From the NCBI GenBank assembly GCA_040268355.1, contig JAWRIT010000123.1, positions 1 through 46,799 of the forward strand: DNA of 46,799 bases, given 5' to 3'. The DNA comes from UBA1367 sp040268355 (GTDB taxonomy: Bacteria; Actinomycetota; Coriobacteriia; Coriobacteriales; Atopobiaceae). A program made the position numbers and the translations under genes. The notes beneath the pieces were generated by a model, which saw only the letters and a program-made list of their open reading frames with translations, searched no databases and was not told where the DNA came from. Positions 34,452-43,529 of this stretch are shown here, piece by piece (position 1 is the first letter of the stretch; each line of letters begins with the position of its first letter).

Positions 34452-35210
34452 CTAGTAGATGAGCTCGACCCCTCGACTCGCACAGAAGTCGCACCAGGTG
34501 TTGGACGGCTTTTTGTCGGTCACGATGTACGAGATGTCATCCAGGCTCATGAGCTTCAGAAACGACACTTGGTCGAACTTGCTGCTGTCAGCCAGGATGG
34601 CAATCTCCTGTGCCTGCTCGGCCATGGCTCGTTTGACCGTCGCCTCGCTCTCATAGGAGTCCATCGCACCCTGTTTCAGGTCAAGGGCCTTGCAGCTCAG
34701 TAGCGCCAGGCTCACATGAAAACGTCGGATGGCCTGCAAGGTGGTCTCGCCTTGAAACGACATCGAGTGGCGGTTGTAGGAACCGCCCGTCGAGATGATG
34801 TTGAACCCCTCGCCCAGTGCGCCACACACCACCCCGACTCCATTGGTCACGACGGTCAGACCGGCCTCGCCCTCCACCAGGCGCAATGCTTCCAGAACCG
34901 TGGTGCTCGAGTCGGCGACGATGGTGCCCCTACTCCTGAGCAGCGTCGCGGCCTTCTGCGCGATGCGGCGCTTGGCCTCCACATTGTGGCGCTGTCGCTC
35001 AAAGAAGCGAATGCCCCCCTGGTCGACGCTGTCATTCCAGATGGCCCCGCCATGGGTGCGCGTGACAAAGCCCAGGTCCTCGAGCTTGTCAAGATCTCTG
35101 CGAACCGTCTCGTCGGTGATGCCCCATCGTTTGCTCAACTCGGAGACGCTCACCTTGTTCGCCATATGAATGTAGTTCTTGATTTCCTCTCGGCGATCCT
35201 CACCGCGCAA
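34452..35210 (-). CDS. DeoR-family transcriptional regulator
   Basis: The 252-residue regulator has an N-terminal DeoR helix-turn-helix (VSVSELSKRWGITDETVRRDLDKLEDLG, residues about 20-47) and a C-terminal sugar-phosphate-sensing domain. The latter carries DSSTT and the ADSSKF motif typical of phosphosugar-binding members. The start appears to be TTG 35210, preceded by GAGGTAACAGG; the family's ER-EEI-type opening begins at once, which supports it. It lies at the downstream end of the polyol gene cluster on the same strand. It probably represses the cluster in the absence of a phosphorylated intermediate. Candidate sites are the ATTTCT-TGTTT repeats at 44799-44832. Confidence 0.92.
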   Translation of the reverse strand: MRGEDRREEIKNYIHMANKVSVSELSKRWGITDETVRRDLDKLEDLGFVTRTHGGAIWNDSVDQGGIRFFERQRHNVEAKRRIAQKAATLLRSRGTIVADSSTTVLEALRLVEGEAGLTVVTNGVGVVCGALGEGFNIISTGGSYNRHSMSFQGETTLQAIRRFHVSLALLSCKALDLKQGAMDSYESEATVKRAMAEQAQEIAILADSSKFDQVSFLKLMSLDDISYIVTDKKPSNTWCDFCASRGVELIY

Positions 35211-35346
35211 CCTGTTACCTCACATCCACGCGAAGGCCCTCGGCAGTCATCTCACATCCGATGTGCATGCTTTTCTATGCACAGAGGCGCAGGCAGCCCT
35301 CGCCCGTGCCTCTCGCCCCAAATCATACAAAACGATGCAGAAACAG

Positions 35347-35373
35347 CGCCCGCATCAGTCACTGACGCGGGCG
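35347..35373 (-). terminator. Rho-independent terminator after the symporter gene
   Basis: CGCCCGC-A-TCAGT and ACTGA-C-GCGGGCG form a 13-position stem with one mismatch and a single-base loop position. On the minus strand it is followed by CTGTTTCTGCATCGTTTTG. It separates the symporter gene from the regulator gene, about 120 bases past the stop. Confidence 0.7.
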
Positions 35374-35491
35374 TGCGAACCTGCAACCGCAGGTCACAGG
35401 GTAGCATATTCCACTGTCTGCTCGTACATGAGCGCGACCGGAGCCGGCTGGCGCAGAAGCGATCCTGCGACCAGCCGGTCACGCCGTCGCC

Positions 35492-36850
35492 TCACGAGAC
35501 ACTTCCCCTGTCCAGATAGATCTCCCGGTCAAGCGTACCTTCCATGTGATTCACGATCATGTTGGCCGCAGCGTCTCCCACGACGTTCATCGGCATGACC
35601 GCCATGCCCGGTACGTAGTTCATCGCAAGGATGAGCGAGTAACCGATCATGCACAGCGGCGTATCAAGCCCGAGCCCGAGCAAGATGACGTAGACGAGCG
35701 TCGTGCCGGCCGCCGGGATGGGCGGGGTGCTCACCGCGCAGGCAACCGACAGAAACGCCGCGGTCATGAGCATGAAGGGGGTGACCTCAATGTTAGCTGC
35801 CGTCGCAATAAACGTGACGGCGATGATTTGCATGCAGGTCGTCCCGTTCATGTGCATGGTCATACCGGTGGGCATGACAAAACTCGAGACCTCCTCGGAG
35901 CAACCGAGCTCCTCCATGCAGGTCTTCATGTTCAGCGGAAGCGTCGCGGCAGACGACTGCGTCGCAGCGCCGAACAGCCCGATCTTGAAGGTCTTCCGAA
36001 TGAACGGGATGGGATTGAGCCGCGTCACCACCGCTATGACCGCAGGGTAGAGGGTCACCACCAAGGCCAGGCACACGACCATAGTCGTGATCATCCAGAC
36101 CAAGGTCGGCCGCAGGTACTCGATGCCGTAGACGGCAAGTCCCCGGCCCACCATGCAGAAGATCGCAAACGGCCCGACCCGGTCGATGAGCGTGTTCAGG
36201 CAACGCTCGACGATGTCGTTGATGTTCTCAAGCACGCCCTTAAGCGGTGCGCACGTCTCCCCCATCCGAGCCATGCTCAAGCCAAGCACAATGGCCACAA
36301 AGCAAACCGAAAGGATGGAGCTGTTGGTCGAAAGCACCGAGAAGAGGTTGTTCGGCACGATGTTGACGATGGTCGCGAGTGGGTTGTACGCGTCGACCGT
36401 CGCCAGCTCCGTTGCCTCGCTCGCAGGCAGGTCAACGCTGAAGCCGCCAGCGGACTTGACCGCATAGGCACCGAGCGCCGCCAAGGTCGACGCGCAGGCA
36501 TAGAGGCATGCGAAGACAACGAAGGACCTGCCCGCGATCCGCCCCAGCCGCTTGGGGTCAGCAAGCGAGCACAGGGCGAGCGAGAGCGAGGTCAGCACCA
36601 AAGGCACGATCGCCAGCTGCAGCGAGCGCATGAAGAGCTGGCTGACGATGTAGAACAACCCGAGGCCGCTTGTCCCCTCCTCCGTGGTGATGTCAACGAA
36701 CAGAAGTTGATAGATCGCATTCCAAACCGGGCTCTGGTCGCCCCCCAGACTGTTTCTGATCACAATGCAACCGACACCGACGGCAATCCCCGCCGCAACG
36801 GCCACGAATATCCTCTTCACAATGGAGGACTTTCCCGCTTCCTGAGCCAT
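35492..36850 (-). CDS. Dicarboxylate/amino acid:cation symporter (SDF/DAACS)
   Basis: The 452-residue membrane protein has the sodium:dicarboxylate symporter layout: about eight helices, two re-entrant loops and the core motifs. These include the serine-rich AATQSSAATLPLNMKTC loop, then FVMPTGMTMHMNGTT in helix 7 and GIPAAG-type PPIPAAGTT before helix 8. Substrates in this family are C4-dicarboxylates, glutamate, serine or threonine. Start ATG 36850 lies close after GAGAGGGGG. It sits between the aldo/keto reductase and the regulator of the polyol cluster and has its own terminator. Its link to sugar breakdown is unclear; it could take up or expel an organic acid. Confidence 0.9.
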   Translation of the reverse strand: MAQEAGKSSIVKRIFVAVAAGIAVGVGCIVIRNSLGGDQSPVWNAIYQLLFVDITTEEGTSGLGLFYIVSQLFMRSLQLAIVPLVLTSLSLALCSLADPKRLGRIAGRSFVVFACLYACASTLAALGAYAVKSAGGFSVDLPASEATELATVDAYNPLATIVNIVPNNLFSVLSTNSSILSVCFVAIVLGLSMARMGETCAPLKGVLENINDIVERCLNTLIDRVGPFAIFCMVGRGLAVYGIEYLRPTLVWMITTMVVCLALVVTLYPAVIAVVTRLNPIPFIRKTFKIGLFGAATQSSAATLPLNMKTCMEELGCSEEVSSFVMPTGMTMHMNGTTCMQIIAVTFIATAANIEVTPFMLMTAAFLSVACAVSTPPIPAAGTTLVYVILLGLGLDTPLCMIGYSLILAMNYVPGMAVMPMNVVGDAAANMIVNHMEGTLDREIYLDRGSVS

Positions 36851-36991
36851 GATGCCCCCTCTCACCGTAACGATTCATCGTGCGTGTAGACTTCCCCGCA
36901 TTACGTAGCGCCTGTCGCGTAGCGCCCGCAGCGCGGCCCACGCCACGAGGCCGCCGTCGCCTTGCGCCCGATGCCCACGATCGCTCGCACC

Positions 36992-37978
36992 TCAGCGCTC
37001 GAGCGCCTCCGCCATCTCCCGCATGCGCTGGTTGTCCTCATCGGAGAGCACGACCTCCGCAGCATGGGCGTTCATCTCGATCTCCTCAGGTGTGGTGGCC
37101 CCTGTGAGAAGATTGACCGTCTCTCCTTGGTTCATGACCCAGGCAAGGCAGAGCGCCGGAATCGAGCAGCCGTATTTCTGCGCGAGCGGACGCCACTCGT
37201 CCAAGAGGTCGATGACGCGTTCCATGGTGCCCGGCTGCCACCACTTCTTGTTGGCTCGCGCGTTGCCCGGCTCAGGTCGGTAATCCTTCGAGATGGTGCC
37301 CGTGAGCAGGCCCTGCTCCAGTGGGGAGTAGGCCTGCATGGTGATCCTGTTCGCCTGGCAGAGGGGGATCAGCTCCTCCTCGACCGCACGGTCAAGGACG
37401 CTGTACTTGCCCTGCACCAGGTCGAGCTCGCAGCAGTCGAGATACTCCTTGATCTGCTCGATGCTGACGTTGGCGGCGCCGATGGCGCGAATCACCCCCT
37501 CATCCTTCAGGCGGTTGAGCTCGGCCACCGTCTCGGCGATGGGCGTGTGGCAGGGCTCCACGGAGGGCCAGTGCGTCATGTAGAGATCGATGTAGTCGGT
37601 CCCCAGCCGCTGGAGCGACTCCTCCACCTCAAGACGAACCGACTCGGGCGTGAGCAACCGGTAAAGCTGCCGGTCGCCGACCTTGTTCCAAGGCGTTCCC
37701 TCACGGTTCCAGACTACCCCGCACTTGGTCACCAGAACGACCTGGGACCGGTCAAGGCGCTTCAGGGCCTCCCCCACCATGACCTCGCTGTTGCCGAAGT
37801 TATAGCCGGGGGCCGTGTCGATCAAATTGATGCCGGCATTGATCGCAGCGACGATCGTGTCGACGCTGCGCTGCACGTCAGGGCCGCCACTCCAGGCGGG
37901 GCCACCCCCGATGGCCCACGTTCCCAGCCCCATCTTGGAGACCTGGATGCCAGAGCTGCCCAATTCCATGAACCTCAT
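36992..37978 (-). CDS. Aldo/keto reductase
   Basis: The 328-residue NADPH-type oxidoreductase has the AKR barrel with catalytic residues in DTAPGYNFGNSE (Asp, Tyr), LVTKCG (Lys) and MTHWPS (His). The C-terminal cofactor-binding region includes LTGATTPEEIEMN. ATG 37978 is preceded by GGAAGG; an upstream in-frame start lacks support. It lies 64 bases after the kinase gene in the polyol cluster and may interconvert a sugar and its alcohol. Family members have broad substrate ranges, so the substrate is not predictable. Confidence 0.92.
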   Translation of the reverse strand: MRFMELGSSGIQVSKMGLGTWAIGGGPAWSGGPDVQRSVDTIVAAINAGINLIDTAPGYNFGNSEVMVGEALKRLDRSQVVLVTKCGVVWNREGTPWNKVGDRQLYRLLTPESVRLEVEESLQRLGTDYIDLYMTHWPSVEPCHTPIAETVAELNRLKDEGVIRAIGAANVSIEQIKEYLDCCELDLVQGKYSVLDRAVEEELIPLCQANRITMQAYSPLEQGLLTGTISKDYRPEPGNARANKKWWQPGTMERVIDLLDEWRPLAQKYGCSIPALCLAWVMNQGETVNLLTGATTPEEIEMNAHAAEVVLSDEDNQRMREMAEALER

Positions 37979-38042
37979 GTCCTGCCTTCCTGTAGGGGCC
38001 CTGCCGTGGCCGTACGCGGCAGGGCCAAAATGATCAGAGTGG

Positions 38043-39020
38043 TCAAGCGCCTGCCTGCGACCCATGCTGCTGGCGATAGAGCTCAAGCTGACGATCGAAC
38101 AGCTCACGGTTTTTGACGCCAGTCGTCGCACCGACGCTTTGGACCGCAAGCGACGCCGCCACGTTGCCGTAGATGCCACAGTCCTTCGGAGAGGCGCCCT
38201 CGAGGATGCCCGTGATGAAACCGGAGGCAAAGTTGTCGCCGGCCCCCGTCGTGTCGAGGGCGTCGATCCCAGACACGGCCGGGACGATCATCTCGCCCAG
38301 GTCGCGTCCCTTGAGGTAGGCGCCCCGCTTGCCGATCTTGATGGCCACGTTGCCGACGCCATACCCCAAGATCCGATCCGCGACGCCGCGCTCATCGCGC
38401 TCGCCCGTCATGTGGGCCGCCTCGTCAAAGTTGGGGAAGAAGTAGTCGACGTAGGACAGGGCCTCTGCCACATCGTCGAAGGTCTCCCCCAAGCGCGGCA
38501 TGATCATGTCGGCCGTGATCACCATGCCCGCTTCCTTGGCACGCGTAAAGATCGTGACCAGGGCATCGTTGTCAAGCAGCGGACTATTGAAGAAGCTCGC
38601 AAGCGAGAGCACACGGGCGCGGGCAACCAAGGAGAGATCGAGATGGTCGACCGTCAACTTCCACAGGCTCCCGTTGCGATTGGTGACAAAGGTCCGCTCG
38701 CCGTCTGCGGTGACAAGCGCTACGTTGATGGAGGTGTCAATGCCCGGCACCTTTCGCACGCCCGTGTGGTCGATGCCCTCGCGCGCGCAGTGCTCGACGA
38801 TGTAGGCGCCCACCGCGTCGTCTCCCACCATGCTCATGAGCGCCACCTTGTTGCCCAGACGGGAAAGGATCGTCGCCTCGTTGATGGCGTCTCCACCGAT
38901 GGTCATGGAAATCCGCTCGAGCGGGTAGGACTCGCTGTCAAAGATGTTCTTGCTGACGGGCTGAAGTGGTATGTCCACGATCGCCGCGCCAACACAGACG
39001 ACGTCAAAGGTCTTGTCCAT
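38043..39020 (-). CDS. PfkB-family sugar kinase
   Basis: The 325-residue kinase has the ribokinase/PfkB fold: GGDAIN (42-47) near the N-terminus and DTTGAGDNFASGF (257-269), with the catalytic Asp262. It phosphorylates a ketose or sugar phosphate using ATP. ATG 39020 follows TGGGAGG; the longer GTG start at 39032 is unlikely. It is 15 bases downstream of the aldolase gene and surely cotranscribed. The pairing of a PfkB kinase with a class II aldolase suggests phosphorylation of a ketose phosphate before cleavage, as in the tagatose pathway. Confidence 0.93.
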   Translation of the reverse strand: MDKTFDVVCVGAAIVDIPLQPVSKNIFDSESYPLERISMTIGGDAINEATILSRLGNKVALMSMVGDDAVGAYIVEHCAREGIDHTGVRKVPGIDTSINVALVTADGERTFVTNRNGSLWKLTVDHLDLSLVARARVLSLASFFNSPLLDNDALVTIFTRAKEAGMVITADMIMPRLGETFDDVAEALSYVDYFFPNFDEAAHMTGERDERGVADRILGYGVGNVAIKIGKRGAYLKGRDLGEMIVPAVSGIDALDTTGAGDNFASGFITGILEGASPKDCGIYGNVAASLAVQSVGATTGVKNRELFDRQLELYRQQHGSQAGA

Positions 39021-39035
39021 GTCGCCTCCCACCTG

Positions 39036-39878
39036 TCAGCGGACGTCTGCCTTGTCGGCATCGCCGAACAGCTCGATCTTGTACTTCGCACGCTCCTTGA
39101 CCGCCTGGCGCACGGCGCGCTCCAGCTCGAGGAAGGAGGAGTCGGTGTTCGCCCTGATGGCGTCCATGGCGGCGTCGCAGAGCTCGGTGTGGATGTTGAC
39201 CTTGGCGATGCCGCAGGAGATGGCCCGCTTGATGTCCTCGTCGCCGATGCCCGAGGCGCCGTGCAGCACCAGCGGCACGTCGACGGCGTCACGGCAGCGC
39301 TCGATGACGTCGAAGTCCAGCTTCGGCTCGGCGCTGTAGTGGCCGTGCACGTTGCCGATGGCGACGGCGAGCGAGTCGCAGCCGGTGCGCTCGACGAACT
39401 CGGCAGCCTGGGAGGGATCGGTGTAAGCATACGAGGCAAGCGCCTCCTCGTAGATCGTCTCGTTGCCCACATGTCCCAGCTCCGCCTCGACGGGAACGCC
39501 CAGCGGATGGAAGTAGTCGACGGCCATCTTGATCTCTCTGACGTTCTCCTCGAACGGGAGCGCGGAGGCGTCGCGCATGACGGAGTTCATACCATGGGCG
39601 TAGGCGTTCTTGATGATGTCCATGCTGCGGCCGTGGTCCCAGTGGGTGATGACGGGCACGCTGGCCTCCTTGGCCATGGAGACCATCATCCAGCAGAAGT
39701 CCTCGAAGGAGGTGTTGCCCACAAAGCCCGTGCCAAAGGAGATGATGATGGGGGCGTTGTCCTCCTCCGCCGCATCGATCACGCCCATGAGCATCTCGGC
39801 GTTCCAGACGTTGAAGTGGGGAATGGCGAACTGCCCCTCCTTGGCCTTGTTCTCCCAGTACTTGATGTTTGCCAGCAT
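39036..39878 (-). CDS. Class II fructose/tagatose-bisphosphate-type aldolase
   Basis: The 280-residue enzyme is a zinc-dependent ketose-bisphosphate aldolase. Visible active-site parts are ITHWDHG (D81 catalytic, H82 zinc), VEAELGHVG, IGNVHGHYS (zinc His), and VPLVLHGASGI. The usual M-DGSHLPFEEN loop reads MRDASALPFEEN, a variation also seen in lineage-specific relatives. It cleaves a ketose-1,6-bisphosphate, or a related ketose phosphate, into DHAP and an aldehyde. GGGAGG precedes ATG 39878. It lies directly upstream of the kinase gene. Confidence 0.92.
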   Translation of the reverse strand: MLANIKYWENKAKEGQFAIPHFNVWNAEMLMGVIDAAEEDNAPIIISFGTGFVGNTSFEDFCWMMVSMAKEASVPVITHWDHGRSMDIIKNAYAHGMNSVMRDASALPFEENVREIKMAVDYFHPLGVPVEAELGHVGNETIYEEALASYAYTDPSQAAEFVERTGCDSLAVAIGNVHGHYSAEPKLDFDVIERCRDAVDVPLVLHGASGIGDEDIKRAISCGIAKVNIHTELCDAAMDAIRANTDSSFLELERAVRQAVKERAKYKIELFGDADKADVR

Positions 39879-40042
39879 GCTGGTACCTCCCTGTTTGATG
39901 GTTCGTCACCTGTGTTCGCTTCTCCCGCCGGAGCGCCGGGACGGGATCGCTCGTTAGGGAACGGCAGAGAGCCTCGTCCCAGACGAGACGGCGACGCCGA
40001 AGCAAGCCACTCGTCCGGGACGCCACCCGCGCCCGCGCCTTT

Positions 40043-41113
40043 CTACTCGCAGCCAGGACTTCCCGCGACCTTGACCACGCCCTTGACCATGTCGGCCTTC
40101 TTCTTGGGATCGATCGCGTCGGTGAACGCCTGCTGCACGTCCTGATAGTCGTAGACGTTGGTCACCATGCCCGCCACGTCGAACTTGCCCGAAGCGATCG
40201 CCTCGATGGTCTGTGGGAAGTTGTTGCAGTACCTGAAGGAGGTCTGGATGGTGACCTCGCGGTTGATCTTCAAGAAGTCGATGGGTACGGGCTCGCTCTG
40301 GGTCCCCACGATCACGATCTTGCCGCCTCGCGCCACCAGCTGCACCGCCTGCTGCGTCAGGAAGGACGACCCACCGCACTCAAAGACGAGATCGACGCCA
40401 TGGTCGCCAAACCTGTCTTCCGAGCGCAGGTACTCGACCACGTCGAGCTCGCGACCGTTCAGGACCTCCTTGGCGCCAAGCCTCTTGGCCAGCTCGAGCT
40501 TGGAGTCGATGACGTCGACGACGGTGATGTCGGTGGCGCCCAGGCTGCGGCAGGCCTGCAGGGTCATGAGGCCGATGGTGCCGCCTCCCAGGATGACGAT
40601 GTGGCTGCCGAGCTTGGCGTCACCCAAAACCGCCGCATGCATGCCAACGGCGGCCGGCTCGACAAGCGCCGCCTCCATGGTGCTCATGCCCTCGGGAACG
40701 TGGTAGGTCCAGTCCTCGGGGTGAGTCATGTACTGGCAGAGCGCGCCGCGGTAGTTGGGCTGGGTCGCCATGAAGTCCACGTCGGGACAGATGTTGTAGC
40801 GGCCCGTGCGGCAGTAGGTGCAGGAGTCGTCGGGCACGCCCGGCTCGATCAGCACCTTGTCACCGACCTTGAACCTGGTGACGGCCTCGCCGATCCGCAC
40901 GACCTCTCCAGCGACCTCATGGCCCAGGCCGATCTCCTGGTTGGGGTCCTTGGGAGGGATGTAGGGACCAAACTCGAAGCCGTGGATGTCCGAGCCACAC
41001 ATGCCCACGTACTCGACCTTAAGCAGGATCTCGTGGGCCTTGGGCTCCGGCACGGGGACCTCTCGGATCTCAAAGTGCTTTGGTGTGACGAGAATTGCCT
41101 TGGAGTTCTTCAT
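40043..41113 (-). CDS. Zinc-dependent medium-chain polyol dehydrogenase (first)
   Basis: The 356-residue MDR-family enzyme resembles sorbitol/xylitol dehydrogenases. Catalytic zinc ligands are C39 (MCGSD) and H65/E66 (GLGHE). The Rossmann loop is GGGTIGL. The structural-zinc lobe has C98, C101 and C109, but the usual first cysteine is Asp (D95-D96-S-C), so this site may be partly lost. It should oxidise a polyol to a ketose with NAD+. ATG 41113 follows GAGGAG. It lies between the MFS transporter and the aldolase genes. Confidence 0.92.
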   Translation of the reverse strand: MKNSKAILVTPKHFEIREVPVPEPKAHEILLKVEYVGMCGSDIHGFEFGPYIPPKDPNQEIGLGHEVAGEVVRIGEAVTRFKVGDKVLIEPGVPDDSCTYCRTGRYNICPDVDFMATQPNYRGALCQYMTHPEDWTYHVPEGMSTMEAALVEPAAVGMHAAVLGDAKLGSHIVILGGGTIGLMTLQACRSLGATDITVVDVIDSKLELAKRLGAKEVLNGRELDVVEYLRSEDRFGDHGVDLVFECGGSSFLTQQAVQLVARGGKIVIVGTQSEPVPIDFLKINREVTIQTSFRYCNNFPQTIEAIASGKFDVAGMVTNVYDYQDVQQAFTDAIDPKKKADMVKGVVKVAGSPGCE

Positions 41114-41189
41114 GATGCACTCCTCTTCGCTATGATGGGGGCGCACCTGACGGCGCCTGCCGTTATCCGCAGGCGCGCCCCACGCTCGC

Positions 41190-42575
41190 TTATTCGACGT
41201 CGCCGATGGCCTCGACCGACTCGCCGCGCGTCTCGATGCCGAGGGTCACGATGGAAAACGCGATGACCAACGCCACGACCGCCAGAAGAATGAACACGTA
41301 GCTCGAACTCTGGGCAGCCAGGGACGTCACCAAGAACGGGAAGAACACGTTGCTGAGGCGCCCCATGGCGTTGGAGAAGCCGGAGCCGGAGAGCTTGGCG
41401 GACGTCGGCCACATCTCGGGCACATACACCGCCGACGCATAGCAGACGTACATGTAGATGATGGTATTCATGATGAAGGTCAGCGCGATGAGGCCGACCA
41501 TGGTGACCGCACCCAGCTGGGTCAGCACGCCAATCGTGACGCCAAAGGCGGCCATGCCCACCAAAAGCAGCGCTCCCATGACCCGGCGCGGAATCCTGTC
41601 CATGATGAGCGATGCGATGAAGATGCCGAAGGGCGCGCCGAACAGGCCAAACATGGTCATGAACTGGGACTGGGACGTGTCATATCCCAGGCCGTTCAGC
41701 AGCGAGGGCATCCAGTTCATCAGGGTGTACTGGATGGTGTTCATGCCAATGAGCACCAAGGAGCCGACGATGGTCCTGCGCAGGAGCTTGCCACGGAACA
41801 GGGCCGTGTATGGGAGGTTCTTGACGGGTTTCGGAGCCTCCTCTACGGGAGGAAGCGGCCTGCCGGTCGACGCCTCGATCTCCTGCTCGATTCGCGTCAT
41901 GATCTGGTCGGCCTCCTCGACGCGGCCCTGGGACTCGAGCCAGCGGGGAGATTCGGGGAACTTCCGCCACACCATGATGGTTGCGATCGTGGAGAGGACG
42001 GAGGGGATCATGAACTCGACGCGCCAGTTCAAATCCATGCTCATGCCGGTCCCGATGAGGACAAAGGCGATGAGGTTGCAGATGGGATGCGCCCAGTTGC
42101 CGATGAAGGAGGTGCGGCTCGACCACGTGCCGCGGTTGCGCCCGGGAACGTACTCGGTGAATCCGGCGAACAGGACCACCAGCAGCGCACCGAGGGCAAA
42201 GCCTTGGGCGAGCCGGAACACGTAGAGCACGTACACGTTGGGAGCCAGCGCCGCACCGACCATGACGGCGATGTGGATGACCTCGTAGAGCAGGATCGAC
42301 TTCTTGCGACCGATCCTGTCGCCGATGGGTCCGCCGATGAGCGCCCCAAAGAGCTGACCTACGGTGTAGGTCGTACCCCACATGGCCAAAAGCGTGCTGC
42401 CAGGCTCAAGCCAGTGGATCTCGTTCAGAAGGATGTTTTGTACCGCCCCACCGATGCCGTTCGACCAGCACACCAGGAGGGCAAATGCGGTCACAAGCCA
42501 CATCTTGACGTGCCAACCCGAGTTCGGCAGGCGATCAAGCCGTGCGCCGATGTTGGCGCCCTTCGTGCTATTCAT
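41190..42575 (-). CDS. MFS sugar/polyol transporter
   Basis: The 461-residue transporter has about 12 helices and sugar-porter landmarks: GDRIGRKKS in the first cytoplasmic loop, PESPRWLESQGR before the central loop, and DRIPRR in the second half. It has the central cytoplasmic loop of that family. It likely imports the polyol or sugar degraded by the cluster by proton symport. The start follows AGAGGAAAC. It lies 76 bases upstream of the dehydrogenase gene and 223 bases after the epimerase gene. Confidence 0.9.
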   Translation of the reverse strand: MNSTKGANIGARLDRLPNSGWHVKMWLVTAFALLVCWSNGIGGAVQNILLNEIHWLEPGSTLLAMWGTTYTVGQLFGALIGGPIGDRIGRKKSILLYEVIHIAVMVGAALAPNVYVLYVFRLAQGFALGALLVVLFAGFTEYVPGRNRGTWSSRTSFIGNWAHPICNLIAFVLIGTGMSMDLNWRVEFMIPSVLSTIATIMVWRKFPESPRWLESQGRVEEADQIMTRIEQEIEASTGRPLPPVEEAPKPVKNLPYTALFRGKLLRRTIVGSLVLIGMNTIQYTLMNWMPSLLNGLGYDTSQSQFMTMFGLFGAPFGIFIASLIMDRIPRRVMGALLLVGMAAFGVTIGVLTQLGAVTMVGLIALTFIMNTIIYMYVCYASAVYVPEMWPTSAKLSGSGFSNAMGRLSNVFFPFLVTSLAAQSSSYVFILLAVVALVIAFSIVTLGIETRGESVEAIGDVE

Positions 42576-42670
42576 AGGAGTTTCCTCTCCTTGCTCTCAG
42601 AGCAGAGTCTTCGAATCTCTTACAGATACATACGTGCAGGTCCAGGGGTCTTCTAGGTCTCTCGGGCTCG

Positions 42671-42760
42671 GATCTCTTGCAGGCTCTGGGTTCCTTGCGG
42701 GCCGGGCCTCTTGCGGGCCAGGCCTCTTGCCACCCGGTCTCCAGCCCTCTTGCTGCTCGG
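42671..42760. repeat. Short imperfect CYCTTGC repeats
   Basis: Five imperfect units sharing CTCTTGC or CCTTGC, spaced about 16-22 bp, fill the gap between the transporter and epimerase genes. Two of them also share CTTGCGGGCC. They are too degenerate for a defined family but not random in appearance. Confidence 0.5.
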
Positions 42761-42798
42761 CAGTCATCCTTTTCGAGCACGGCCATCAGCCTTCGCGC

Positions 42799-43503
42799 CT
42801 ACTGCCGGCCACGCGCGGCGGCGAACTCGCGATCAATCTCTTTCTGCATGATGTTCCAAGCAACCTCGATGTCTTCGTCCTTGTTCCAAAACGCCGGAGG
42901 CCCGAGGACGACCACGTCTGCTCCCGCTTCAACAAGAGGCTGGTAGACGCCCGCATTCATCGAGCCATCCGCTTCGATCAGGAAGTCGAGCCCAAGCTCG
43001 TCGCGCCACGCTGCAAGGATGCGGATCTTGTCGAACATCTGAGAGATGACCGCCTGCCCCGCATATCCCGCGTCCACGATCATGATGGTCACCTTGGAAA
43101 GCAGAGGCAGGTAGTGTCGGATGGCCTCGAGAGGAGCCGCCGGGTTAAGGGCGACGCCCGCCTTGCACCCCAGGGAGATGATCCGATTGAACGTGACGAA
43201 CGCGTCGCTCTCGATGCAGTCGGTGTGAGGCGTGATGTAGCTCGCCCCCGCCCGCGCACACTCCTCGATGATCCACTGTGGGTGCCTCACCATCAGATGA
43301 GCATCCATAGGGGTCGTGACGTGCGGCTTCAGCGCTGCCATGAAGTCCGGGCCAATGCTGTAGGTCTTGACGTAGTTGCCGTCCTTGATGTCGATGTGCA
43401 GGAAGTCCGCCCGCTGATCGATGAAGTCAACCTGATGAGCGAAGTCGAACAGATCGCAGCAGCCCATCGAGGGCGCCAGCAGGAGCTTGTGCTGCCGTTG
43501 CAT
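42799..43503 (-). CDS. Ribulose/allulose-6-phosphate 3-epimerase-like protein
   Basis: The 234-residue TIM-barrel enzyme belongs to the Rpe family. Metal ligands appear as HIDIKDG (H36, D38), DAHLMV (His), IVDAGYAG (Asp) and EADGSMN. The usual HVDVMDG reads HIDIKDG and the C-terminus resembles the AlsE subgroup, which converts D-allulose 6-phosphate to D-fructose 6-phosphate. Assignment to AlsE rather than Rpe is an inference. It lies 26 bases downstream of the second dehydrogenase gene and begins the transport half of the cluster. Confidence 0.85.
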   Translation of the reverse strand: MQRQHKLLLAPSMGCCDLFDFAHQVDFIDQRADFLHIDIKDGNYVKTYSIGPDFMAALKPHVTTPMDAHLMVRHPQWIIEECARAGASYITPHTDCIESDAFVTFNRIISLGCKAGVALNPAAPLEAIRHYLPLLSKVTIMIVDAGYAGQAVISQMFDKIRILAAWRDELGLDFLIEADGSMNAGVYQPLVEAGADVVVLGPPAFWNKDEDIEVAWNIMQKEIDREFAAARGRQ

Positions 43504-43529
43504 GAGCCCACCCCCTCCCAGCGACCGCC